Notes: generated from the sequence alone by a model not told the origin. A stretch of DNA of 64,000 nt from Bilabrum cf. latius (GCA_965178125.1 OZ237757.1:930001-994000), one strand, 5' to 3'. Positions 56,034 through 64,000 are shown, counted from the stretch's first letter. Made by a program: numbers and translations.

Positions 56034-56681
56034 TTACACGCCTTTTTCAGCGAGGTTTTTACATTTTTGAGAACTTTGGTGGCGTTTCACCCCGTATTTA
56101 CCCACAATAGAGCCACATTTCGGACATTTGGTCTTAGCTTTTATGTATTCCATTATTTTATCTTTATTGTCTTTAGCATACTATTTTCTATACAGGGCTA
56201 TTTTTTCCTTATTTTTCTATTTGTATTTTTGTTTATATTTCAATACTTTATCTTTGTTTTCTTCATTCCATTTTTTATTAGCTTTATCAACTTTATCTTT
56301 GTTATCTTTTTTCCACTGTTGGTTTGATTTCTTTACCTTTTCTTTGTTATCTTCTCTCCATTCTTTGCTTGTTCGTCCTGCTATTACCCTATTTACACAA
56401 TCGGGGTATTTTCTCTACCATTCTCCTTCTCGTGCTCTTAATTCCTCTACACAACTACAAGGATACTTCTCAAGTAGCTCAATGACAGGGGTTCCTGCTT
56501 CAATAACTTTGAAACTAGAACAATATGTATACTTACCATTTGAATATCTCTTATAATTTCCCTCGTGTCCTGCTTTTCGGGATGATAGATAAATTTGAGC
56601 TGATGAACCTATATAGAAGATTGATGGGTCTTCTTTACAATAGAGCTTGTAGATTTTTCCATTTTGATAATTTACTGGCAT
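56034..56681 (-). CDS. GIY-YIG endonuclease with C-terminal zinc finger, copy 2
   Basis: ATG 56681 to TAA 56034-56036 gives 215 residues with several TAGs. The nuclease domain is intact: GKIYKLYCKEDPSIFYIGSS, then SSRKAGHEGNYKRY and IELLEKYPCSCVEELRAREG. A TAG follows REGEW, where the frame continues RKYPDCVNRVIAGR. Repeats of W/Y-x-x-DNKDKV type follow (WREDNKEKVKKSN, WKKDNKDKVDKAN and others), and the protein ends with CPKCGSIVGKYGVKRHQ and a last Cys, a zinc finger like that of copy 1. It is likely a homing nuclease. It provides the CAA codon that aligns with a TAG in copy 1. Confidence 0.8.
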
Positions 56682-56764
56682 TATGTTATTTTATATTCTT
56701 TTATGTTATTTTATGTTTAAGTCTTTTTATTAGTATTATTAAATTAAATAGTGGAGATTTATAT

Positions 56765-56875
56765 ATGATGAGTGAAAAGGCGGTTGGTAGTGATTGGAAG
56801 AAGAAGAAAGTATCCACATTAAGACACAGTTTTGGGGAAAAAGGCATATAGGCGGGATTAAAAAAATATGGATGA
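56765..56875 (+). CDS. Possible small basic peptide ORF (36 residues)
   Basis: Two tandem ATGs (56765 and 56768) open a frame ending in TGA 56873-56875 with one TAG. The peptide is basic (SDWKKKKVSTLRHSFGEKG). No promoter motif precedes it. It may be chance, although reading through the TAG extends it by a similar Lys/Gly-rich stretch. Confidence 0.25.
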
Positions 56876-56931
56876 TTATAATAATTAATATTATTAAAAT
56901 ATTAATTAATTAGACCGGTTAAATAGTTCTT

Positions 56932-57061
56932 TGGAAAGTATGAACCTACTTTGAAAAGTATGAACCAACTTCGGAAAGTATGAACCTACTTTGAAAAGTG
57001 TGAACCTACTTTGAAAAGTGTGAACCTACTTCGAAAAGTATGAACCTACTTTGGAAAGTAT
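56932..57061. repeat. 20-bp tandem array (about 6.5 copies)
   Basis: The unit is TGAACCTACTTTGAAAAGTA with few substitutions and an exact 20-bp period, starting at 56941, 56961, 56981, 57001, 57021 and 57041. Each unit boundary contains an imperfect inverted pair (AAAGTA and TACTTT around TGAACC), as expected for a dimeric DNA-binding protein. It lies in the longest gene-poor stretch of the viral part. An origin (iteron-like), enhancer or packaging site are the main options. Confidence 0.85.
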
Positions 57062-57112
57062 CATTCACAGGTCATATATTTATTTAATATGTATAAATAA
57101 ATAATAAAATGA

Positions 57113-57403
57113 TTATCTTGCCTTATATAATTGAATGGGTTTCTTTTCTAATAGACAAACAGCCAAATAATGAAGTACAATGTCATCATCTCTATACTTA
57201 TTCCTCGTCTATATAATACATTTATAGGTTGAATATTTGAGATATAATAGCTTCTCTCTACTGTCTTTTTTTAATTGATTGGTGATTTCTTTTACCTAAT
57301 CACTGTTTGTAAAAATTACGGTCAAAACTCCATCAATTTCTGTCTGGATATAGACATCGTGTGTAGGCGGTAGATTCTCAATAATTTTATTTAACTTTTC
57401 CAT
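57113..57403 (-). CDS. Unknown small viral protein (96 residues)
   Basis: ATG 57403 to TAA 57113-57115 has two TAGs. The sequence alternates strands and helices (THDVYIQTEIDGVLTVIFTN, EITNQLKKDSREKLLYLKYS, DDDIVLHYLAVCLLEKKPIQ). No family was recognised. An early-type motif at 57432-57448 lies 45 bp before the ATG, overlapping the end of the capsid gene, which supports an independently transcribed early gene. Confidence 0.6.
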
Positions 57404-57431
57404 TTGATATATATTAGTTAGTTAATATATA

Positions 57432-57448
57432 TTTAAGTCATTTTAAAC
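57432..57448 (-). promoter_or_regulatory. Early-type promoter motif before the 57113-57403 gene
   Basis: On the minus strand GTTTAAAATGACTTAAA begins 45 bp before the ATG at 57403. It ends 3 bp from the capsid gene's stop codon at 57451. Confidence 0.7.
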
Positions 57449-57450
57449 GT

Positions 57451-59340
57451 TTAAGATGTGCTTAAAAGGGCCTCGAGATCTTCCCCACGCATAGCCTAGC
57501 CACCACGCATCGTAAGTTTTCCACCAAGCTTATTCAATTCTCCTCCACTATTTCCATATCCATAATGTGCCGCCGCTTTGCCAATAGCGCTATTGTCTCC
57601 TGTTAGACTTTTGAGTGGTCCTATATTCCTAATGGTTTTCGCTAGGTTTTTAGCCTAATCACTTTTTGCCCAATCTTTAACCTGATTCCATCCGTGTTTA
57701 AAGGCTCGTCCAATCTTAGACCAGAAACGACCTTTTCCACCCATAACATTAGCATAATTATCTAAATCCTCAAATACAGGCTAGAAACCTTTAGAACCAC
57801 TTTCAGCATCACCACGTTTAGCAAGTTCAGAAAGCACTTTAGAAGGCTCAATAAGGGCGCCAGCCTCAGTATAGACACCGTTATCATTCACAAGAACATT
57901 ATCATAAAACATCCATACTTTTATCTCGTATTTATCCTCATACGCACCATCCGCATATTTATTATAAGGGTTGAAGCACTGAAGATTAACTTTAAGATTA
58001 AATCCAGTATTTACATTAGATTGAACACCAGCAAGTGTAGCAACATCTGAAGGTTTTAAAATCATATAGCAACCAGTACCGCGGTTTCCATCACTTCCAT
58101 CAATTGATGAACCATAAAAGGATGAAGGAGGAAGAGCATATCCGTTCTTTCTACTAATTCTATATAATTCGTGTGGATTATCTACAGCCCCTAATTCCTC
58201 AGCGCTTCCATTGAGTGAGAAACCTATTCTTCTAATTGGTAAAGTTCTATTAGCCCAGTTAGGGTTATCATCACAACCAACAAGGCGGGCACATACCATA
58301 ATAGCACTAGGGATACCATTCTCACGGGATAATTGATAATCAAAAGAAGTTAAAGAATTTTCAGTTGCGGATTTAGGTACAGGGACAGGCGCCTAAGACT
58401 AAAATTTAATTGTAGGCATATTATACATACAACGAGTCGGGGGGGCGTATCCACTCTAAAATTCAACTTCATCAACAAGAAGGGTCGTATTTGTTTCTCC
58501 TATAATTGACTAACCCGTTATTTTGTTAATATCTCCGTTATCTTTTGTAAAACTAGCCTTACACAGTCTTTGAATGGCATTTACGTGATAATCTAAATCA
58601 ACCTGAAGGCTTCTCACACCGGTGAAATATTTAGCATTCACATCAACATCTGCTCCTTTTAGTGGTATAGCTTCTTGAAAATCAATAGTCCAATCAATTT
58701 GGTCTCTATTACCCGCAACGAAATCAGCATTTACAGTCGTAAAAGCATTCCCATATGCTCCACGATAACTAAAGCTATCACCGGCACTATATCCAACATC
58801 CTAACCCCAAGCTAAAGGATTTTTAAGGGTATCACTTACTTCACGATAATCACCAACAGTGTCAGGGCGTCCAACGGGTGAGATTGTGGATAAGGTTTCT
58901 TCACTGTTCATAACTTCGGTAGGTTCAGCCCATTCATAAACTTTTACTGTAAAAGGCTATCCATTAATTGTTAAAACACCACCTTGAAGCATTTTAAAGG
59001 TAGGTAATGAATTAGTTCCAAACCTAGATTTAAGATAAGATTGAGCGGTAATAGCATCACCTCCAGCAGTTTGAGCTGGCACTGCTTGCTCTAGTTGTAG
59101 CCTAACTGTCATACGATGACGAAGACGAATAAACCTTGATACGGTTTTACTAGTAGGATTAACGGGGAAAGAAAGGGGAAGAAGAGAATTAGATTGATTA
59201 GATGATGGTCTAATTTCTCGGCGGGTATATTTTTGAACACCTAGTTCTGTTCCTAAACTAGCATCTTCAGGGGTTATCATTTGAAGGCTTTTAGGAGCCT
59301 TAATGCTTACTGGTAAATTCTGAACCATTTGTTGAGCCAT
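57451..59340 (-). CDS. Probable major capsid protein with amphipathic C-terminal extension
   Basis: ATG 59340 to TAA 57451-57453 gives 629 residues with nine TAGs. Size, beta-rich composition and position next to other structural genes fit a double-jelly-roll major capsid protein; the fold itself is inferred. Recognisable stretches are SRFIRLRHRMTVRLQLEQ, PFTVKVYEWAEP, RTLPIRRIGFSLNG, ELYRISRKNGYA and YEIKVWMFYDNVLV. TAGs occur in contexts that suit Gln (TING-x-PFTVK, LAWG-x-DVGYS, VEF-x-SGYAPP). After about residue 510 the protein changes to Gly-rich amphipathic helices (GRFWSKIGRAFKHGWNQVKD), like membrane-active or minor capsid peptides. A TATATATA box lies 6 bp upstream. Confidence 0.65.
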
Positions 59341-59345
59341 TTTTT

Positions 59346-59353
59346 TATATATA
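59346..59353 (-). promoter_or_regulatory. Late-type TATA box before the capsid gene
   Basis: TATATATA lies 6 bp before the minus-strand ATG at 59340 and CTATAG lies just upstream of it. No early-type 17-bp motif is present. Confidence 0.5.
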
Positions 59354-59411
59354 CACTATAGATATAAATTTTTTAATATCTAAACATATTTTATAATCTT
59401 CTATAATTTAT

Positions 59412-60365
59412 TTAAAAATCTAAACTTAAATTATCGGTTTGTTTTTTAAATACTTGTTTAATGTGAGCTTCACCCCCGTTAAAATTCATTACGGGATACT
59501 TTTCATTTTGTTTATCAACCCAGTAGAACGCCATTGACACGCTCTTAAAGCTTCTATCCTTCATCATTGAATACCAGCGGTAAGGATTAGAAACATATAA
59601 TATATTTTCTATTGGTGAGCTGTCATTAGGATTATACGGGTAGCTGGTTAATATAGGGGATTTATTGACGGCTATAGAGCCACCAGTAGATGATTTTGTG
59701 GTCACCAATTCTTTATTCACTGGAATATCACTTTCTACGATAATAGATTTAACAGGGCACCAAGAATTTAAATTCGTCTATCTAGCCATAAAAACATAAT
59801 CACCACTAGCAGGGGAATTATTATATGAAAGTTTAGCAAATAAATCACTCGGTGTGGTTGTTATTCCTTCATATTCAAATTTATCAAATAAAGCAAAAGC
59901 TTCAAAATTAACAAATAAATAATAATTATCTCTAAAATCTTCAGTTGTTGATAAACTCCATTTATTATTTTCAAATTTAAAGACTGGTTTATCACCACTT
60001 GGAAGGCTTACCAAATCACAAATTCGGCTTAACTCTTCATTAAATTCATTTACAATATCCTAATATGAATAATAAAATTTAGCTTTTTTACCTAGAACTA
60101 TATAATCGCCTGCTCTGGCTCCTGATGTTTTATTCTCAAGAGTAAATTTTAAATAGGTTTTACCGCTGTCATCCTAATATTCAGGTTTAAACACCGGTAG
60201 CATAAATTTATTTAAATCCATCTCTTCAACAGCCGTTAAATAATTTTCACTTTGTTTTAATATTAAGCCTTCACGGGTTTCATTCACTACCGCCTATCTC
60301 GTCTAATTGTGGGGGACAGATGAACTAACTAAATTCAATCTTACAAATTCATCGCTATAACTCAT
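59412..60365 (-). CDS. Second structural protein (candidate penton/minor capsid)
   Basis: ATG 60365 to TAA 59412-59414 gives 317 residues with five TAGs. It has the layout of a conserved structural protein seen in small eukaryotic DNA viruses: an N-terminal strand-rich domain (TYLKFTLENKTSGARAGDYI), a YYSY-x-DIVNEFNEELSRICD helix, and a C-terminal block SIIVESDIPVNKELV, ENILYVSNPYRWYSMMKDRS, SMAFYWVDKQNEKYPVMNFN and IKQVFKK. The assignment to penton or minor capsid is inferred from neighbours and composition. It lies 71 bp upstream of the capsid gene on the same strand and has its own AT box near the ATG. Confidence 0.55.
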
Positions 60366-60369
60366 TTTA

Positions 60370-60377
60370 TTTATATA
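60370..60377 (-). promoter_or_regulatory. Late-type TATA box before second structural gene
   Basis: An AT-rich TTATATAT box lies within 12 bp of the minus-strand ATG at 60365, with CTTTAATATATA context. It is weaker than in the capsid gene. Confidence 0.35.
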
Positions 60378-60494
60378 TTAAAGCTATACAAATAAATATT
60401 TATTAATAAACCTTATCTAATATTTCACCTTGATTTTTACCCTTCACTTTTACCAATATATTTAAAAGTTTGATTGAATTTAGATGGATGAAAA

Positions 60495-60687
60495 ATAGCC
60501 CTTCTAAAACGATGGAACTTTTCTAAATAAAAGGGCTTATATCTTCATTTCACCTTCACAAGAGGCCCTACATCCACGTTTTGCTAGAAAACACTATAAT
60601 ATATACGCAATTTGTGGATATAGCCATCGTATGGATTTTATTTTAGAGATAATCATATTTTATTATTTTATTCTAGCCCTTTTATTA
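60495..60687 (-). repeat. Structured viral repeat, copy R4
   Basis: On the minus strand it starts at the stop codon of the GIY-YIG gene (60685-60687) with CTAATAAAAGGGCTAGAAT. It carries ATACGATGG (60632 downward), ATCCAC, CGTAT, AAAACGTGGATGTAGGGCCT and AAAGTTCCATCGTTTT. Here the outer arm reads ACGATGG with CCATCGT (7 bp), a matching change compared with the other copies, and the 3' hairpin uses TTAGAAGGGC. Confidence 0.8.
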
Positions 60688-61425
60688 GAAGGGCGGGGTA
60701 TTCAATGTAGAAGCAACGCCTTGTTTTTTTTCTCTGTATACTTTATTTCTTTCCTTTATGGCTTCTTTATTATTTTCTCTATATTTTCTTTCATATTCTT
60801 TAATTTTTTCTTTATTCCTTTTTCTATACTCTCTCTTCCTCTATTTGATTCTTTCTTTGTTTTTTAAATAGTATTCCTTTCTCTTCTGTTTCAGCTTCTC
60901 TTTATTATCCTCCTAATACTTCTTTATTCGTTCCTTGTTGTTAGCCATGTATATTCTGTTCTTTTCGCGTAATACCTCTTTATTTTTCTCTCGATAAGCT
61001 TTACTTTTTATTTTAATAGCTTCTTTATTCATTTGATGATGCCGTCTTGACCTCTCTTTTTCCTTCTCCTAATTATCTATGTAATACTCCTTGTCGCTTC
61101 TTCCTGCTACATATTTATTAACACAATCTAATTTTTTTATCCACTCCCCTTCTCGCTTATCTAGTTCCATTTTAGATTGACATGGATACTACTCAATTAT
61201 ATCAATTCGGGCGTCATCATACTAAAGGACTGTAAAAGAGGTATATTTGGTTTTAACTTTACCTTCGTCAAATCTTTTTTTATGTGTTCTATGTTGTGCG
61301 AATCGTCGTGCTTTTGTCTATGTTGAAGAACCTATATATTGTACATTTTGTGAAGGAGACCATATTTTATATATTATGCTCTTTGAATAGTCAGGCTTTT
61401 TTTGTGCTTTCGTTTTATTCATCAT
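60685..61425 (-). CDS. GIY-YIG endonuclease, copy 3, with long repeat tail
   Basis: ATG 61425 to TAA 60685-60687 gives 246 residues with six TAGs. The nuclease domain reads IIYKIWSPSQNVQYIGSS, with a TAG one residue after the T that follows YIGSS, the same column as the Gln of copy 2. It continues KARRFAQHRTHKKRF and REGEWIKKLDCVNKYVAGRS. Its E-x-YPC element has TAG where copies 1 and 2 have Lys. The tail contains about six repeats of the type YRE(K/N)NKE(A/K)IK and no final zinc finger. The stop codon overlaps the start of structured repeat R4. It is probably a homing-type selfish nuclease. Confidence 0.8.
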
Positions 61426-61496
61426 TGTACTTATATATACTTATTTATATAGTTTCTATTTAAACCTGTTTTTTTTTTAGTCTTTATGTGTAAAGC

Positions 61497-62072
61497 TTAA
61501 TGTAATAGTAATGCTACTAACTAATCAGGACTAAGAGCCATTACCTTAGATATCCTAAACATTTCATTTACAAACTAATCATTTGATAAGAAAGAAAAAG
61601 CGTTTCTTAATAGAGCCCATCTTCCACACGTAGCGCTGTTGTTAGCATAACTCTAAATCGGTTTATGATTATAATCAATTTTCCAGCCTTCCATTTTCTA
61701 ATCAATTAAATACTTTACCAGCGTATTTTCTTCTCCTTCTCCTTGATACAATTGGTCTCTATTAATAAATGGTTTCTATTGGTCGGGTTTTTCTCCATAG
61801 CTATCAAAGAAGTATATTATTTTGCTTGATGGTTTTCTGGTCAATGAAATGAAATGACCGTATGTGCTATTTAGTCCCGTCTTTTTATTAGGATAATAAA
61901 TAATTACGCCGTCATAACCATCAAAAATATGTTCAATAGATGAGGTCTATTTAATAATATCATCGTAAATAACTATTCTAGGTTTGTAATTCAAATGTGC
62001 TACACCTAATTTTTGAATTTCTAAAGGAGATAACGGTGTTTGGACTAGTCTATTTAAGTCGTTTATGTTCAT
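61497..62072 (-). CDS. Viral maturation cysteine protease (adenain/Ulp1-like)
   Basis: ATG 62072 to TAA 61497-61499 gives 191 residues with six TAGs. The catalytic set is in the family's order: His73 in STYGHFISLT, Asp90 in IIYFFDSYGEKP, and Cys148 in NNSATCGRWALLR. Nine residues before the Cys, at codon 139 (HKPI-x-SYANN), where this family has the oxyanion-hole Gln, the codon is TAG. Proteases of this class cleave capsid and core proteins during virion maturation. The ORF is invisible with the standard code, since the longest TAG-free piece lacks half the active site. The neighbouring gene upstream is the packaging ATPase, as in other viruses of this class. Confidence 0.85.
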
Positions 62073-62080
62073 TTATATAT

Positions 62081-63151
62081 TCAATAGAGAAATATTTTTT
62101 TTGTGCTAACTACATAATTATTATCAACATTAATAGCAACATAACCAAAGAGAGGGAGAGAATGAAGGGTTTTTTTAATTCGTTTTCTAGTAGGAGCGTC
62201 AAAACTTAAGACTGTTTCTAAAATATATTTTAAACTTTTAGCTGTAATTGTTTTATAAATGATATGGGTTGTAATTTCGTTCATAATGGTTCGTGTCTTC
62301 ATACCGTCGCTTATTTTGTGGGTGATGTCTAAAACGCTACTTGCTGTGTGCCTTCCTGTAGTTGCTAGGATTTCCAATAAAAAATAAGCCTTTGCTTTCT
62401 GGTTCCTTTTTTTAAAGCCTTCGTAATCATCCAGAATAAATAAATTAGGTTCAGCGGTCAATTTTTTAAAAAACTCAACATTTAATTTAAAACCTTTTTC
62501 TATTAAATCTTTCTCAGGTTTCAAATCCTCTATCTTTCTTTCAGCTTCAATAACAACATCTAAAGGTTTAGATTTCATCAAAGAAGATTTCTTATATTTA
62601 AATTCTAATTTCATTTTTTTATAATAAGCCATTTTTTCCTTATATAAAGTGTTTTCATTCTCTTTAACCAAATCATCTATATCAATGAAGGTCGCGCCTT
62701 CTCTTTTATATTTAGGGTCTTGAATTGGTGATATAACATACATATTTTTATATTTTAATCCTCTATACATCCTTATATAATGTAAAGCTAAATGACTTTT
62801 CCCGCTTCCACTCTTACCAAATAATCGCACATATTCACGCCCCTATGGAAAGAGCATAGGAAAAGGTAAATATTGACTATTATCTTTAATCGCAAATTCC
62901 TAAACTGACCGTATATATTCATCTTGTAATAGTTTATGTAATTGTTCCCTTTTCTTGTCCTTATCAACGTTATATCTTACTCGGCTTTCTCCGTAATAAG
63001 ATTTTAAAACATCATCTGTTATCTCTTCCGCTTTGACGTGTTGAATATCTTTAGCGTTCGGGTCGTAATAAATAAACCGGTTCTATTGTGTTTTTTTGTA
63101 TTTTTGAATAGCTACAATATGGCTATTTTCCGTATATTGTAAAGATAGCAT
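62081..63151 (-). CDS. FtsK/HerA-type genome-packaging ATPase (A32-like)
   Basis: ATG 63151 to TGA 62081-62083 gives 356 residues with three TAGs, all in the N-terminal 105 residues. Walker A is RLFGKSGSGKSHLALHYIRM (about residues 109-128) and Walker B is LFILDDYEGF (about 237-246), followed by an Arg/His-containing sensor-like block (LATTGRHTASSVLDITHK). The first TAG-free ATG-like codon would start just before Walker A, so reading through TAG recovers a 107-residue N-terminal domain (FPMLFP-x-GREYVRLFG). It likely drives DNA into capsids. Its stop is 8 bp from the protease ATG. Confidence 0.88.
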
Positions 63152-63243
63152 TATATATAATAATAAAATAAAATAAACCATTTATTCACACGGGTTTAAA
63201 ATATTAAGTTGGTTCCTTCTTCTATCCTTCCTCACAAAAAAAG
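63152..63243. other. Short viral intergenic spacer
   Basis: About 90 bp of A/T-rich DNA between the ATPase ATG (63151) and the stop of the next minus-strand gene (63244). It contains GGGTTTAAAATATTAAG on the plus strand at about 63189-63205, resembling but not matching the early motif. Confidence 0.4.
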
Positions 63244-64000
63244 TTATAGAGACATAATTATATTTTTAATTTCCGCCCGTGTTTTCCTATTTATGTATTG
63301 GTCAATCCACGATATTATCTTATTAATATTTGCTTTAGAATACTTTGAAAATTGTTTTATTATTTCCACATTTCCTAATGCTTTTCTCATTAGTCCTTTT
63401 AGGCTTTGAAATGATTTTGACTTCTCGCTTTGATGTCCTTTTATTCTTAGCATACTTTCTAATCGCATTCTTATGGAATATAAATATCCTAATGCTTCCC
63501 TATCAATTAAATCATTGACTCTTTTTTCATTCCTCTTCTCACCTCTTAATTTAAATAAATCCTTCAATCGTTTTAATACTTTAAAATTATTAGAACCAAA
63601 ATATTTATCTACATCTCTTATTAATCCATCTTTTACCTCGTCCTAATCTATTTCATAATCACTTATATGATAAATTATGCTTATTTCATCTATAAATTTT
63701 CCATCAAAAGCCCAAAAATCAATTTTTAAGTATGGTTTATCTCCGCTAAATATCTATTTATAAATGGTTTTAACGGGTGTAGATATGAATGCTTTTATGG
63801 TCTTGTATTTTTTATTACCAGCTTTAACCTCAATAAAATTAACCTAACTTATAAAAACCTTTACAAATCTTATTAAACTATTTATAAATTCAGGCTCTAC
63901 CCTCTAATATAAATCTATATCACTAGCAAACAAGGAATAATAAGGAATAGCATACGAACCATTTAAAAATAAATTAGCCCCCTTCTTAAAATTCACCTCA
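63244..64000 (-). CDS. Nucleotidyltransferase-like protein of large-virus type (5' end outside window)
   Basis: The frame runs from the window edge to TAA 63244-63246 and crosses four TAGs. The visible N-terminal part has NGSYAIPYYSLFASDIDLY, a G-S...D-x-D nucleotidyltransferase motif, followed by IEVKAGNKKYKTIKAF and PYLKIDFWAFDGKF, then IRDVDKYFGSNNFKVLKRLK. This order matches polymerase-beta-fold proteins common in nucleocytoplasmic large DNA viruses and relatives. The role is not known; RNA or DNA end tailing is possible. Its start lies beyond 64000. Confidence 0.65.

Larger units (their letters stand above)
45955..64000. mobile_element. Integrated polinton-like/virophage-like DNA virus (left part, runs off the window)
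   Basis: At about 45955 base composition changes abruptly from GC-rich to strongly A/T-rich, spacers shrink, and the gene content becomes viral: PrimPol-helicase fusion, family B DNA polymerase, double-jelly-roll-type capsid candidate, maturation protease, packaging ATPase, three GIY-YIG nucleases and proteins otherwise known from giant-virus relatives. Both sides use TAG as sense. No terminal inverted repeat or target duplication can be verified because the right end is outside the window, and no integrase was found in the visible part. A chimeric assembly is the main alternative. Confidence 0.8.

Noticed and set aside
56067-56851. Plus-strand hydrophobic frames over the second GIY-YIG gene
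   Set aside because: They are the reverse complement of Lys/Asn/Glu-rich repeats of the minus-strand nuclease, which naturally read as Phe/Leu/Ile-rich.
46100-60700. CRISPR array from the structured repeats
   Set aside because: Only four widely spaced, diverged copies; no regular spacers.
1-64000. UAG decoded as Leu
   Set aside because: Leu is a known alternative elsewhere, but the protease column, the GIY-YIG paralogue pair and helicase motif VI favour Gln. It is not excluded for certain host sites.
45955-64000. AT-rich half as organellar or bacterial DNA
   Set aside because: Gene content (capsid candidate, protease, packaging ATPase, PrimPol-helicase, PolB) is viral, and no organellar genes are present.

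Overview
The window joins two very different kinds of DNA. Bases 1 to about 45,955 are GC-rich nuclear DNA of a unicellular eukaryote (lineage not identified). Genes are dense, mostly single-exon or with a few short GTGAG...YAG introns, and encode eukaryotic proteins: a VPS9 Rab GEF, an ABCC transporter, HSP110, Tsr3, an ELO elongase, a PTEN-like phosphatase and a DHHC-type protein. Bases about 45,955 to 64,000 are strongly AT-rich, nearly intergenic-free and encode a virus of the polinton-like/virophage/adintovirus class, apparently integrated and running off the right edge.

The striking property of the whole window is the genetic code. Read with the standard code, almost every gene is broken by in-frame TAG. 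Read with TAG as sense, long single-frame proteins appear on both sides of the junction, and no convincing gene ends in TAG: all supported stops are TAA or TGA. Glutamine is the best assignment. In the viral cysteine protease a TAG sits where the oxyanion-hole Gln belongs; in one viral GIY-YIG gene a TAG aligns with a CAA in its paralogue; TAG also falls in helicase motif VI and in a conserved Tsr3 block. Virus and host therefore share a UAG=Gln code.

Host layout: VPS9 protein (+, 1023-3617); ABCC transporter (-, 3749-9298); two-exon unknown (-, 9478-10544); 2,262-residue unknown (-, 10708-17496); SelW/Rdx-like protein (-, 18211-18652); GH3 glycosidase (+, 19435-22008); giant 7TM/multipass protein (-, 22235 to about 27130); N-formylglutamate amidohydrolase-like type I membrane protein (+, 27432-29087); ubiquitin-like protein (-, 29220-29558); HSP110 (-, 29759-33461) divergent from an ELO elongase (+, 33604-34800); Tsr3 (+, 34977-37066); unknown (-, 37123-38946); PTEN-like (+, 39794-42253); small unknown (-, 42359 to about 42730); fucosyltransferase-like (+, 42939-44471); DHHC-type protein (+, 44902-45963) cut at its 3' end by the viral DNA.

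Viral layout: GIY-YIG nuclease, unknown, primase-polymerase/helicase fusion and zinc-finger protein on the + strand; then mainly - strand genes: spike-like protein, DUF5872/DUF5754-type protein, small ORF, family B DNA polymerase, small protein; a + strand acidic/basic protein; a second GIY-YIG; small protein; capsid protein; second structural protein; a third GIY-YIG; maturation protease; packaging ATPase; nucleotidyltransferase-like protein (cut by the window edge). Together these give replication (PrimPol-helicase, PolB) and virion morphogenesis (capsid, protease, ATPase).

Three regulatory patterns stand out in the virus: a 17-bp motif 44-46 bp before the ATG of five genes (replication type), a TATATATA box next to the ATG of structural genes, and a repeated 130-200-bp structured element placed in sense orientation just after stop codons. 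A 20-bp tandem array at 56932-57061 may be an origin or protein-binding array.
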